From assembly GCA_030062745.1 (NCBI GenBank), contig CP099849.1:17530144-17594143 (forward strand): a stretch of DNA of 64,000 nucleotides, read 5' to 3'. Positions 1-11,400 of the stretch are shown here, piece after piece. The translations under genes and the position numbers were made by a program. Source of the DNA: Capitulum mitella. Lineage: Eukaryota > Arthropoda > Thecostraca > Pollicipedomorpha > Pollicipedidae. The stretch's first letter is position 1. Each line of letters begins with the position of its first letter. The notes under the pieces were generated by a model. It did no database searches. It was not told the DNA's origin and saw only the letters and a list, made by a program, of their open reading frames with translations.

Positions 1-404
1 GAAGTTAGGCGCCTAGGAAGACGTAGGACTACGGCTTATATAGGTACAATCGGACTAGAGCTTGCATTCTCCAGATTTACATTTGTAAATGCACGCTACG
101 TTGGTGGCCTTTAGAATACTTTCTTCATCTTCGTTGCTTTTCATGATGAGAGGTGATGTCCCCTTGCCCTTTTAAAAGAATCACGAGAGTTTGTCGGTCT
201 TCGTCCTTCCTGGTTTTACATTTTTCTTGACGTTATTTTTCATTTGTTTTTCATCGGCTTTACAGTCGGCACTCATCTGATTTTTGCAAAAAAAATCCTC
301 TATGTGTTTACCGTCCGGGTGTCTTCAGCACCACCGAAGCTGCTGGCAGCCAGTAGGTGCTGCAGTGCTGGTGTCCTCTCTGTCTAACATGGCCATATAT
401 TCGT

Positions 405-406
<2 letters not shown>

Positions 407-447
<41 letters not shown>

Positions 448-450
448 TAT
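407..450. repeat. TA microsatellite
   Basis: Nearly uninterrupted alternating T/A, directly left of the foldback repeat. Confidence 0.95.
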
Positions 451-451
451 A

Positions 452-653
452 GAATGTTTTTCAGGCCCACAGTGCATGCAATCTTACCCCTCGCGAAAAC
501 GGTGACAAGTTATGCTGGTTTGCTCTTTCAGCTGCGGACATTTCAAGTTATGCAAGTTATGCTGGTTTGGTACTTTCAGCTGCGGACGTAGGCGTACCTC
601 GGTTGGCAATTCCCGGCCCGATGTATAAACATCCGGAAAAGGTACACATGCAC

Positions 654-695
<42 letters not shown>

Positions 696-757
696 ATATA
701 TGTACCTATATATACATAACATGTATATATATATGTACCTATATACATAACACACAC

Positions 758-820
<63 letters not shown>

Positions 821-950
821 TCTGGATGTTTACATCGGGTCGGGGTACGTCTACTTCTGCAGCTAAACGTACCAAACCGAGGGAACCAGCATAACTTGCC
901 GCTGTTCTCGCGAAGGGTAAGATTGCATGCAATGTGGGCCTTAAAAAACT
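452..950. repeat. Foldback repeat: two opposed copies of one element around TA microsatellites
   Basis: The left arm (452-642) and right arm (814-950) are diverged inverted copies. Shared words include GGCCCACA, GCATGCAATCTTACCC, CAAGTTATGCTGG, AGCTGC and CCCGATGTA. The left arm is longer because it carries an internal 47-bp tandem duplication (about 506-599). The centre (643-813) is almost wholly TA-rich microsatellite, and a further TA run (407-450) precedes the left arm. The arrangement suggests a mobile element with a TA-microsatellite end that inserted twice in opposite orientation, or a foldback element. No coding capacity is seen; apparent tyrosine/isoleucine-repeat frames here are microsatellite. 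Confidence 0.8.
657..815. repeat. Compound TA/TATG microsatellite at the foldback centre
   Basis: Two pure TA blocks (about 657-692 and 763-815) are joined by a mixed TATAC/ATGTA stretch. It would form the tip of the foldback. Confidence 0.9.
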
Positions 951-954
951 TTGT

Positions 955-3240
955 TTTCTGCTTCCTTGGCTAACCACAAATAACCATCTTCGTGCGGACG
1001 GGGACGAACATATTTGTTTTTCCCTTTATATGACATTTCAGATGACTGCATTGGGTATTGCTTCTCACGCACCCCACAAGTCATCCTAGTTTCTACACCC
1101 TTTGCTGTAAACCATAACATGGCGTCATCAAAATGTTCACTTTAAAGCACGGCTTGGGTGTGATGTAACTCCGCTGGCCTACTCCCACAAACAAAAAGCT
1201 ATAAACAAGCATTTGACCAGCCAGGACTTGGTGAGATCAAAATGGTCTTGTTCTAGTCGGACCACCCGTTGAAACAAAAGGATCAACTTCAAGGAATCTT
1301 TCTTGTTCATATTCGCGAGGTACAAAATGCAAGCTATAACTATAAATAGTTGCAAGGCAATGGACATGATTGGGATGACATTAGGACGAGCCACCATTAT
1401 ATAATGGCGTTTTACTAATGAAGTGTATTCCAACTCAAGGTAATTCATTAACTGGGTAAGTCAGTTCCGGCCTTTTAGCACAGGGCGACTGGTATCTAGT
1501 GTGTCAACTGGATAAAATTTGATTTTTAAAACGCAAAAAACTCTTAAAAATTCCAACCTCTATCGGAGCATTTGTAAAAGGCAACAATTTCCATGGTACC
1601 AAAAGTTTATGCAACACTTAATTTTTGAGATTCAAAAGGTTGGCGGCAATGCATTGTTATGGGAATCGCGTAGAGTTCGCGGCGACCTGGTGGCAATGCT
1701 TATGGAATGAGAGCTTTTTGGTGTAAAACATGGTGCATAACAGACGAAATGTTAACGTAACAACCTGTGCCGTTCTGCGTTTTATTTTCCGCTGTTCCGT
1801 GCATTGTGTGGTCGGGTCTTAGGATTAATCTCTTTTGCCATCCAATTTTTAAACATTGTAACGCCCAGTTTTTAAATATCGTTTAAACATATTTTGTTCC
1901 ACGCATGTTTCTTGACATCTCCGGAGTAAAGGATCCAATCATTAGCTAAACTGGAATTGTTTTGATCCAGCCTGACCGCAATCCCTGCTCCAAAGTTCAG
2001 ATAAAATATTAGATCTTGCTGTCGACCTATTCAGACCTTCACTTTTCACATCAGTCAGCTGCGGAAATAGATACACATCTCGTCCATGCGTTACGTTTGG
2101 CCCATTAGTTTGAGACCAAAAGCCATGTAATGCCGTCATTATTTTAACTCATTGCACATATAGGGCGCATTTTGCCTTACTTGTGTGGGGATATGTCTGC
2201 GTGTTTATTGGGCTGGATTATTGAGGTATTTTGGGGCATCAAACGACCTTATGATTTGAGCATTGAGCAGCGTTTGCGTTTATTCATTGCAGACTAGTCG
2301 AGATAACTGAACAGCAAGAAAAAATCCTTGCATTTCCGTGGGTGTTCGCTAAGGCGGGGCTGCTTTACTTTAGATCGTTTGGTTATGATCAATGATAAGA
2401 TAGCAATCTCGCAGACCGTTTCGCTCATGCGATGATGCAGCAAGTTGTGCAACGCTCGTGCATTCAAGGGAAGTGGGCTTGTAGAACTGGCTCGTGAATG
2501 ATGCATATTTATTGCATCTATTGGGTAACGATTCTGGCCATCAGCCGCGGACAACCCAATACTGGCACCTGCAGGCGGCAGCGGCAGATGAGCCGGTGGA
2601 CCAGACAGACATAAACAGGAGACCTGTGACCTGACTGCCAGAGGAAACGAGCAGTGCTGTTGTACCTCGTGCGCTGATTAACCTCCGACTTAGAGTGGTC
2701 TGAAGGTCTGATGATCTTATGGTCAAAAGACATCCTGATGGCGAGAACGGAAAGTGAGATAATGATTGGTCATTGGTACGTTTTATTTCACTGTTAAGTA
2801 TTGAGAACATCCAAAACGACAAAACTCCCTTAGGCAGCCAAAATAAAATACCTGAATATTTTTGTTTTCGTTTGAATATGCATATTTCAACCTACATATG
2901 TTTATATATTCATAATCATTATGTACTGATTGTAATATAGATATTTCAACAAATAAGATATATGCATATAATCAGTGTTAAACTGCTTGTAACGTATGTA
3001 TATTCCAGCAAACAAAGTACATTAAGATATTCAGTTTTGTCTTTTTAAGTCCCTTACCATCGGGGCAAAAATTAAAGTTATAAATTTTCATCTTCTCATC
3101 CGTTCATTCAATGCTGTTTTATAAGGAAATATTTGTGTCTAAATATGAACAAGATTCTATAATATTTAGAGGTCACCCAAGAGGTCTAAAGTTTTACACT
3201 CAGCGTGTATTAAGTACTTTCCCCGTGTACCGTCCCCTAT
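955..3240. other. AT-leaning DNA, no recognised feature
   Basis: Only short, unrelated frames occur. A strongly AT-rich patch lies at about 2850-3030. I see no gene, RNA or clear repeat. Confidence 0.5.
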
Positions 3241-3249
3241 GCCACACCA

Positions 3250-5140
3250 CTGGGCCAGGCCCTCACTGTCGCCGGTGGTTAGTGACGGTGGACTTCCTGG
3301 CATCAAGGAAGCGGACCCGGTGGTCCTCCACCTAGGGGAGACACTGGAACTGATCGTCCGAGGTGGTCAGCTTCCTTTTGATGTCTTGGACCAGGGCCAC
3401 CCTCCTCTCTGCCCAGTCATTGTCCACTACTGGTGAGGTGACCTTCCGAAAGATCTCCTGGTAGAAGAACAGGGATGTGCACATGGAGGGAGACACATCA
3501 ACCCACTCCTCGAGTAGGTCCAGCTGTTCCAAATGGTTCCGAGAGTGGGGGCCCACTTGGGCAAGGCTTTGAGGGGGCGTGCAAGGTCCTGGAATCGATG
3601 GATAGGCTCTTCATCGGCTTGGCCTCCTGTTCTTCGCCGACCATCATGGCCTCCACCATGTTTGTCTTGATGTCCCTCGGGATACGAGGGTCGCAGACGG
3701 CAATGACGATGAGCTTCTCACTCAGGTACCACAGCTGCCTCTCCAGCTTCCTGCTGGTCTCCTTCCGGATACCGGGATGATGCTTGTAGGTCCGTAGGGT
3801 CTTGAGGAGGCTCAGGCTCTTGAGGGGGCCTGGTGGGGGGGGGGGAGGGGGCTGAGGAGAGCGAAATCTTGGCGTACACGGCGACGGAGAAGACTACAAA
3901 GTTTCTTATCCCTCTCTCTTCGTCTGGGGTCATCCGGGATTGGTACTGGAAAAGGCCCTTTTTGATGGCATGCAGCACCTCTGCCATCCACCGGACCCTG
4001 TGCGGTGCTCCAAGGAGCCCGGAAATGGATACCGCGATCCGGGAAATCGCCGAGAAAGGTGATGCAGAGATCTGCAAGTTTCTCGTAGAAACCTCCACAA
4101 GAAAGGATCCGTAGCCGCGGAAGACGTCAAAGAGGGGGGGGGGGGGTCTCTAATCGGGGTAACTGTCTCCATTATAGGGTCGGATCCGACCAAGCGCCCT
4201 TGAAATCCCTTCGGTCAGTCAATGACCAGTGATTCCTGAAGTGACGGAAGAACCGTATCTCGGGCCCGCTGGAGGGGTACTTCAGCGCCTCTTAACATGC
4301 AGGTCCAACAACCAGCTCATGAAAAGATGACGGCACGCGAGGAAGAGGAGACTCCTCTCCAGAGTTTGGGATGGGACTTTACAGGCCCCTAGTCCCCCAG
4401 TATAAGAGGCCGTGGTGTCGAGTGACAGGGCTTGTACACAACCTTTGATCTCCCAGTCATTCAGACAATCCTCGACAGCCTGATCCCGTGCCTGGCCTGA
4501 TCCAGAGGGAATCTTGGAAACTGCGAGGAGCTTCTAAACACCGTCTCCCGACACGAGGACAGGCGACAGTCTCCTTTCCCTTCAGATCCTCCATCATCTT
4601 TCCATCCCAGTGGACCACACGGGGTCCGTTGCTGGGGAAGCTCTCCGTCATGATCTTTGCGCGCTCGGAGTGGAGGCAAGCCCTGTGCCGGTGGATGGAG
4701 GACTTGTTGATGCTGAGCGTCATTGGGTCCACTCTCATGCTCGTCGCAGCGGCGGAGAAGACGTACGTTGCTTTCCGGGAAATGACCTGGGTCCTGTCGA
4801 GGGCTGCGGCAAGATCAGGACTCATGATGTTCCTGGAGGCACGCTGTCGCTTGGAGGTGAGCAGGCAGCAGCAACAGCAGCAGTCCCTCCAACAGCCCCC
4901 TCATCCTCCTCAGCATCCAGTGCAGAGCTTGAGGACGAGGAAGAGACGAGCACAGAGCGGCTCGTAGCTGCCTCTTGTTCTTCCACCGCTCCCTTCCTCC
5001 GTGCGTCTGCAGTCCGGCTGGCCTCCCGCACCATCGCCTTCCTCTCCTGCAGGGAGAGTTATCGTGAGGAGACTTGGCCCACAGAGGACAAATTGCGATC
5101 GGTGATTTTCTCAACTGGGACAACTTCCAGATGTCGACCA
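3250..5140 (-). mobile_element. Broken copy of a multicopy invertebrate transposase-like gene
   Basis: Read on the minus strand, conserved blocks occur in the correct order for a gene family I know from many invertebrate genomes as repeated uncharacterised proteins. They are: a Ser/acidic N-terminal segment (about 5034-4830), a block starting PDLAAALDRT and reaching VHWDGK (4822-4590), LDTTAS with a following TG and GACK (about 4430-4385), HELVVG (about 4320), GPEIRFFRHF (about 4262-4230), HRVRWMAE (about 4000) and a C-terminal block ending near VVEDH and KSTV (3556-3260). The DTTAS and HELVVG blocks suggest an RNase-H-fold recombinase, but I cannot assign a superfamily. The reading frame is broken in several places and no terminal inverted repeats or target duplications were seen, so this is a fossil. 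A G-run at about 4130-4147 and another at 3833-3850 lie inside it. Confidence 0.75.
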
Positions 5141-5423
5141 TAAACGCCTAGCCATCTGTAAAAACAAGAAAAACATTCGTTGATGTCATTAAACACGGAA
5201 ACAGTCTTGAAATCATTTGCAAAAAGATAGGGATACAAAAAGATGCCATACAACAAACACATCCTGGTACTAGGAAGGGTAAAACTTTCAACTTCTTGGG
5301 CAACCTCTAAAACTTGCCAAATCAAGACCAAAATTTATGTAATTTCTTTCTCACTCAACTGCATCAAATGAAAGGGTGAAAGAATCAAATTTTAAAGGCC
5401 GATTTTTAAAGGGAGCTAATATA

Positions 5424-5475
5424 TACATCCATATACATATACATATATATATATGTGTATATGTATATATATAGC
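5424..5475. repeat. TA/TACA microsatellite
   Basis: Interrupted alternating purine-pyrimidine tract of TATACA and TATA words, partly self-complementary. Confidence 0.85.
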
Positions 5476-6034
5476 CAGATTTTTTCAGGAGGAGGAAAAT
5501 GTCAAAGTTTTGTTATACGCTATTGGCATATGACCAGATTTATGAGAAGAGCAACAATTTTATGCCATTTATCTTATATTTGGCGCACAGGAAAAACATG
5601 TTTATTTTTGCAGCACGAATATGATCACTGTTCCGGATTCCTGCAAAATCGCTTAATATCCAATGCAAACCGTTTGACTCAGGGGTGAAGGTATGGCCCT
5701 CTTGCCCCCCCCCTTGGCTTTTGTCCTTGATACGTACACATGTTTGACTGAAAATGACCGCTAATTCTGCATTAATAACCTTTTTAATACGTTAGAGGGG
5801 GCTTTTAGCTTTTGTCTTAGAAGTATCGTTTAGGTTAAACAATGTTCATGTAAAATCGCTCATATATTCGTCGATATCTTAAAAAAATGAGGTCTGACAT
5901 TTCAAGATCACATCTCATCTCTCATCGTCGGACAAATTATCAGCTTCGAGTTTTTAAACACGGAAGTTCTGCAACTACATCATTATCGCATCTTTCAGTG
6001 TGGGGAAAGCAAATAATCCATACCTTAACCCGTC

Positions 6035-6660
6035 CCCGACTTGGGGGCAGCTGACCCGCCCCCCCCGACGTTTTCTCGAGATTTCGAAAGAACAAACAAC
6101 CGCAGCGCCACGAAACTTTGTGTACCTTTACCTCAGGTCAAGTAAGGTGTTTGAGCTAGATCAGATTAAGTGGACCTAGGTCCAAAAAAATTTAGCGCCC
6201 TGCAACTTTTTCGCAAAACGTGATATAAAAAAAAAACTTTCAAGGGTTAGAGATTTTGATAAATGCAACAAATTTGCTTTTCCGGATTTTTTACCGGCCG
6301 GGTCATTGACCTAAGGTAGAGCCCATTTTCAACGCATGTTGTTTCTTCGAAAACTGAAGAAATTTTCTGTAACAGTTTGAGTGTTGGGAGATCCAGGCGC
6401 CCATTCGTCGTCAATGGGCAAAGTTTCAATGACCTCCGACCACTGACCCGAGGTCAGGTCACGAATAACTATTGTGAGTCAAAATGCACTGCCATCAAGA
6501 TTGGCGATGAATGACTCAGACCGGGTGGAAAATGGCAGGACTGGCTCGCACAGTTGGAAATAATGCCAAGAAGTTTAAAAAGGTTGAAAAATGCAGATTT
6601 TGAAAACAAACAGGCTCTCGCGAATAAAGCTCCACAAATTATATAGACTGATAACAACTA
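6035..6660. repeat. Diverged copy of a dispersed repeat (G-run / C-run / TCTCGA type)
   Basis: Starts with a G-run, a short spacer and a C-run, followed by TTTTCTCGAGATTTCGAAAG. Further on come GAAACTTTGTGTACCTTTAC and AGGTCA half-site words. The same order recurs near 8.27, 43.35 and 46.86 kb. It carries no protein-coding potential. Ends are uncertain because all copies are old. Confidence 0.5.
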
Positions 6661-8264
6661 AATTTTTTCAACATTTAAGCACGAGAAACCATCGCAAGAG
6701 CCAGCAGGATCAAGAAACAAGGCTTGAAAAGGCATATTTCGCGTAAATAAAAGAAGCTGCAATTAGTTTCCGTTAATTTCGCCCGGCGTTCGTCGGCGGC
6801 TCCCGCCGTGCAGCGGTGCGCAGATCGCCGTGTCTTTAACTCAACGTATATATTAAACAAATCGGAGAAATTAGACGCGTATCGGCATCTGCGGACTTTT
6901 ACCCTGTCCGCTGCCTTTATCTAGACTTTATTAGTCACAGCCCTTGAGATCCAGGCCGTTTCCCGGTCTCATCAGGCGGCTGTGAAAAAACATGTATAGG
7001 GAGTAAATTGCTTACATATTATCCAAAACTAAAAATGGGTTTAGTTTCGACCTCTGCTCGTCACGAACTTCCCGACGTTGTGCTTGTTAATATCGTGCGA
7101 CCAACTGTTCATGAGTTAGAGGTCGGCGGTCAACCCCCCAGTCGGGTGTGCCTGGCTCTGACCCACAGTCGGGCGTGGGTTAATAATCAGACAAAGAGGC
7201 AAATGTACTTTCCTTCTTTCGATGTCTTTCTCTCTTTCATGCATTTTGGTAACCTTATTTTCAATTGTCGACCAATGTAAAGCAGAAAGAAAAGGATCAA
7301 AAGGATCTCATGAGATTCCTTTTATTTCTTCTTTTCGGTTATGTTGCGTTAGGTGAACGCAACAGATACGCGGTGGTATTTAACAGGAAATGTCTTGCAA
7401 GTTTTTCGTTTATTTTGCAGTGACAAAAGCAGTCTGCAATGGGTACTGCTTTCCAAATCGATGTTTGGTTTCCTTTCCATAAAGAACATGGCTTACGCAC
7501 AGGTCAAAGCGTCAAATGTGCGACATCACAAGACGGCACCTTTGTCTGGAAGAGGGTACCAAAGGATCCTAAATACACGTATCTGACAACGCTAGAAAGA
7601 TTTGGTGAGCAAAAACCGTTAACGTTAACGACCCATGACAGAACAAAATCTTTTGTTATCCAGACTCTTAGCTACCGAGAGGTCTCTGCAACAGAGGCGG
7701 TGAAGCAGCATGTTGATGAGGGGATTTCGCCGCCATCAAAGACTGGAGACGTTAGAGAGGTAGGTTATCGGCACGACCAATCGCCAATGGTGTCGATTCT
7801 TAGCACCACTATCTTTGTGGATCATTAGAGCGTCAATCTCCATAGTCAAGAAGGGGCTGCGTGCGACTTTCTACGATCACTTTCATGTGAACAATGCAAT
7901 CTTTGTCCTGGCGTGGGCAATCTTTTGCGGAACAGGGCACGAGCGCTATGCACGTGCTGGGCGTATGCATTTCAGCGTGCAAATGTGCGTTGGAACGCTG
8001 CAAATAGCAAGCGAAATGGTATGACCTGCAAGCTTGCGGTGTTATCGACACAATCTTGCTAAACAACGTTTTGTTAACGGCTGCAAGAATGAACGTTTCC
8101 TTCAAAGAAAAGTTGCTAATAAAGATATGGAGTAATGAGGAATCCTTCTCTACTTGCAAAAATGCATGCAGATATTGTGCACTGGGCGGATCAAGCTGGT
8201 TGGCTTGGGAAGGGCTAACTAGTGTTGGTGGGAAGCTTAGCTTCCGTGCTTCTGGCCGCTATGT

Positions 8265-8430
8265 ACGATTCCACACTGGGGGGTCTGCCCCTCCTGCGAT
8301 CTCGAAAACTATTGGTCCGATTTCCTAGCAGAAGACGGCGTTCGATAGCCTGTAGCGAGATCTACGTTCCTAACATGGAGAAATTTTGAAAAAAGGGACT
8401 CTGGGGGTCAAAATGGGGTATGATTAGGGG
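8265..8430. repeat. Diverged copy of the same dispersed repeat
   Basis: GGGGGGTCTGCCCCTCCTG followed by CGATCTCGAAAACTATTGG mirrors the block at 43,350-43,400 (G-run, C-run, GGGATCTCGAGAACAACCG). Similarity fades after about 8430. Confidence 0.5.
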
Positions 8431-8479
8431 TATACTCATGCGAGATTCCTGGCCACATTTTACCACCGATTCTGTTCTA

Positions 8480-11400
8480 ATTCATGTCATTCCACCTGCA
8501 ATGATAGGTCTATAATATGTTTTAGGAAGAGGCTCACTTTAGAAATTCATAGATGTATCCAGGGCACATAAACATGGGTATATCTTTTTAGGAAATGTTA
8601 ATTCATTTCTACAGCACATCCTGAGTGTGGCGAGTTTATTTGTGTTAGGAAAACATTTCTTTATGTCTCCCATGCCATATAATATACATATGACAAACGT
8701 CCATCTTTTTCATTACCCTGGAGCCGCAGCTGACCTTCATTTTCACTGAGATATATGGCATTTGATCGTAATATATGTAGAACTAACAAAACCAATCACA
8801 CAGATCCAGATGTCTGTTAGGCTCACTGATGTGCATCCTAAAACCGATGTCTGGAGACACCCTGGCGGCACATATAGGTGAATTATATGCGCAGATTAGA
8901 ACAGATATCTCTAAATCATACGTTAATTTTGTTTTAATTCATGCAATAAGTCATACGTTCTTGGAATAACAAAATACATACCTTCCCTTTACATGTTCTG
9001 GATCCAGTGACCAATATTTTTCCTAAAAATACTTTAATGTGCGCAGATAACAGACATTTCCATTATTTGGACTGTCCACAACATCATAAAGAACATGAAA
9101 AGTAGTACATGATTACGTCGAAGTGCATGACCTCAAAAAAGCGCGATATTCCTTTAACATGCCTCCCAAAAATGCGTCCCGCAACCGCCTCTGATGGCGG
9201 TAAATTTTTTGAAATTTCGTTACAACATGCAAAAACATAATGAGGAAAAGCCACGAAGTTTCGGGAAGCAGCTGTCAAAACCCCGGGAATGATGAGCGAA
9301 AAACAAAATGTGAGCAGAATCTGCCTCCTGCGAGTAGTAGGAATGAGATGTTTTTTCCTGCAAAACACCCTCATGTTTCGATTCGATGCATACCGACAGA
9401 AGCTGCTAAAACGTGTGTTATTTTGAACACCAAGAGCATATGCGTGCGGCAGGAAAATTTTCCCTTTTGTTCTAGCATCTTTGATCGGTCATTGTTGTGG
9501 ATGCATGTTCATTTACTTTTCCATGTTTTTATTGTTAATTTAACACATTCATTTCAGTGAAACCAAGTTAATAACATCCATCATCTTAGCAGACTTAGAG
9601 CGCTGTTTGGTGGGGGCCCTGCAGAAACGAAAAAAAGTAGGAACACTGCAGACGCTGAGACTGTGGCAAAGTGACTGCATGCAGATTTTTAATCCTGATA
9701 GCAGCCTCCAGCTCGGACGCCGACGTTTCCCTGAGCAATAACGACTTCCTCGTCTCGAGAGGAGGAAAACCCTCTGCATCAGACGGGCAGCGAACTGCCC
9801 CATTCTGCATGTCTCCAGTTTTCCACGCTTTAATGGGACAACACATTTGAAAAAGCGTGCAGACTTCTGACGAATTTGCGCAAGTGTTCAATGAGACGTG
9901 GAAATGTCACGAATTGGAATAAAAACAAGTTGCCAGCAGTCAGGATGCCTCTTCTCACGGTTGAACAGAATAGCAGTTGCCTTCGTTCGGCGTATTCTTT
10001 GCTTCAATTTTCGAGGGACTGTGCTGCTTCCAGCACAGTCTGTTCTTGAGCCCCGTAGCAACACTCAATGTAACCACGCAATGTGCGATGCAAGTAGAAA
10101 GGCATTCGATGGTCAGCAGACCTTCAAATGTTTCAGACAAGATGTCTTCCTAATATTTCATGTCACTAACTCTGGCCACAGAGCATTCGCTGATGTGGGA
10201 CCTCGAATGACCTGCATTTTTCATCAGATAGACCAACAGAAAAAACTCTGGAAAGTAACATGTCTGCTAATGACGCAAGTACGATGTGTCTCTGCTGAAC
10301 ATGGGAGACCTCTAAACTTCCTTTATTCTATAATCAAGCTTGTAATTAATTATGAGTCACGACAGTGGACGGACCAGTGGAAAAACGAAAAGATGAGCGG
10401 GGTCTTACCACTGCTCCCGAGACATTCCGCACTAGACAACGTCGACCAGCACAGGCAAATTGCTCACCGTGTTGTGTATGAAACAGGCCCCGACATGCTT
10501 GGCATATTGCCAAAGGACGGAGGCGAGTAGGTGTTACGTGCCGTATCGTTTACCGCAGTGTTTTTTTATGGCAGAACTTCTTTTTGGTGGCAATGACGTG
10601 ACGCGGGGCACACGTTTTCCATGCGGTTCTGGAACTCCTTCAACCAACTGAACAAAACGTTCGGAACAAGCTATTTTTAGAGGCTGGGCAACATTAAATG
10701 GTGTCACACAGGATTGTAACGCAACGTAAGCCGTCAGAGTGTCATATCGTGGCATGTATTTCTGACCTAACCGCGTTAACAAATCGCAGGGACCGAGGGA
10801 TTGCAGATGCATCTCAGTTAAGGCCCAATCATATCTGGCCTTCATCGTTTTCGCGTTTTCGCATTTTCGCGGCCGATTCGGTTGCCGACTCAGCCTCATG
10901 TTGGGCAACCAATCCAACCGCTTGTTATGGCATCGGACATTTTAGCCGCAACGTCATCTTCGATTCGGCCGAGGGCAGCTCTGTATACTGAGGCCGTGTG
11001 ATTGCATATGCTTTTTGTTGAGTGTCACGTGACACGCATAGTATGTCAATTACAGTTGTATGTATGTATGTATGTATTGCATCTAAAATCCACCCACTCA
11101 ATGACTGTTACAGATGTGTGTCATCAACATAAAAATCGAGATGCCGATTGGTACTACACGATATGCACGATAAAGCACAGATGAGACACTGGAATCTACC
11201 GGGTTAGCAGCCAAAGGTAAAACATGAGGTTAAGAAACGGAATGCAACAAAAATGAAGGTGTTACTGCTCGTGTCAAGCACCTAGGTCACTAACAACACT
11301 TTTAAACGATGGCAGTGACGGACGCTCCGTGATGGTGACAGGTAGATGGTTCCATGCTACAGTTATGCGGTAGCGGAACCCCCTTTGCGTGTATGCGTGT

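Noticed and set aside
7439-7828. 129-codon plus frame
   Set aside because: Protein-like to the eye, but I recognise no family and see no flanking signals.
9955-10140. Short minus frame in AT-leaning DNA
   Set aside because: No motif and no supporting context.
9898-10530. 210-codon plus frame in AT-leaning DNA
   Set aside because: No recognisable motif, composition bias or splice context; it may be chance. A protein search would decide.
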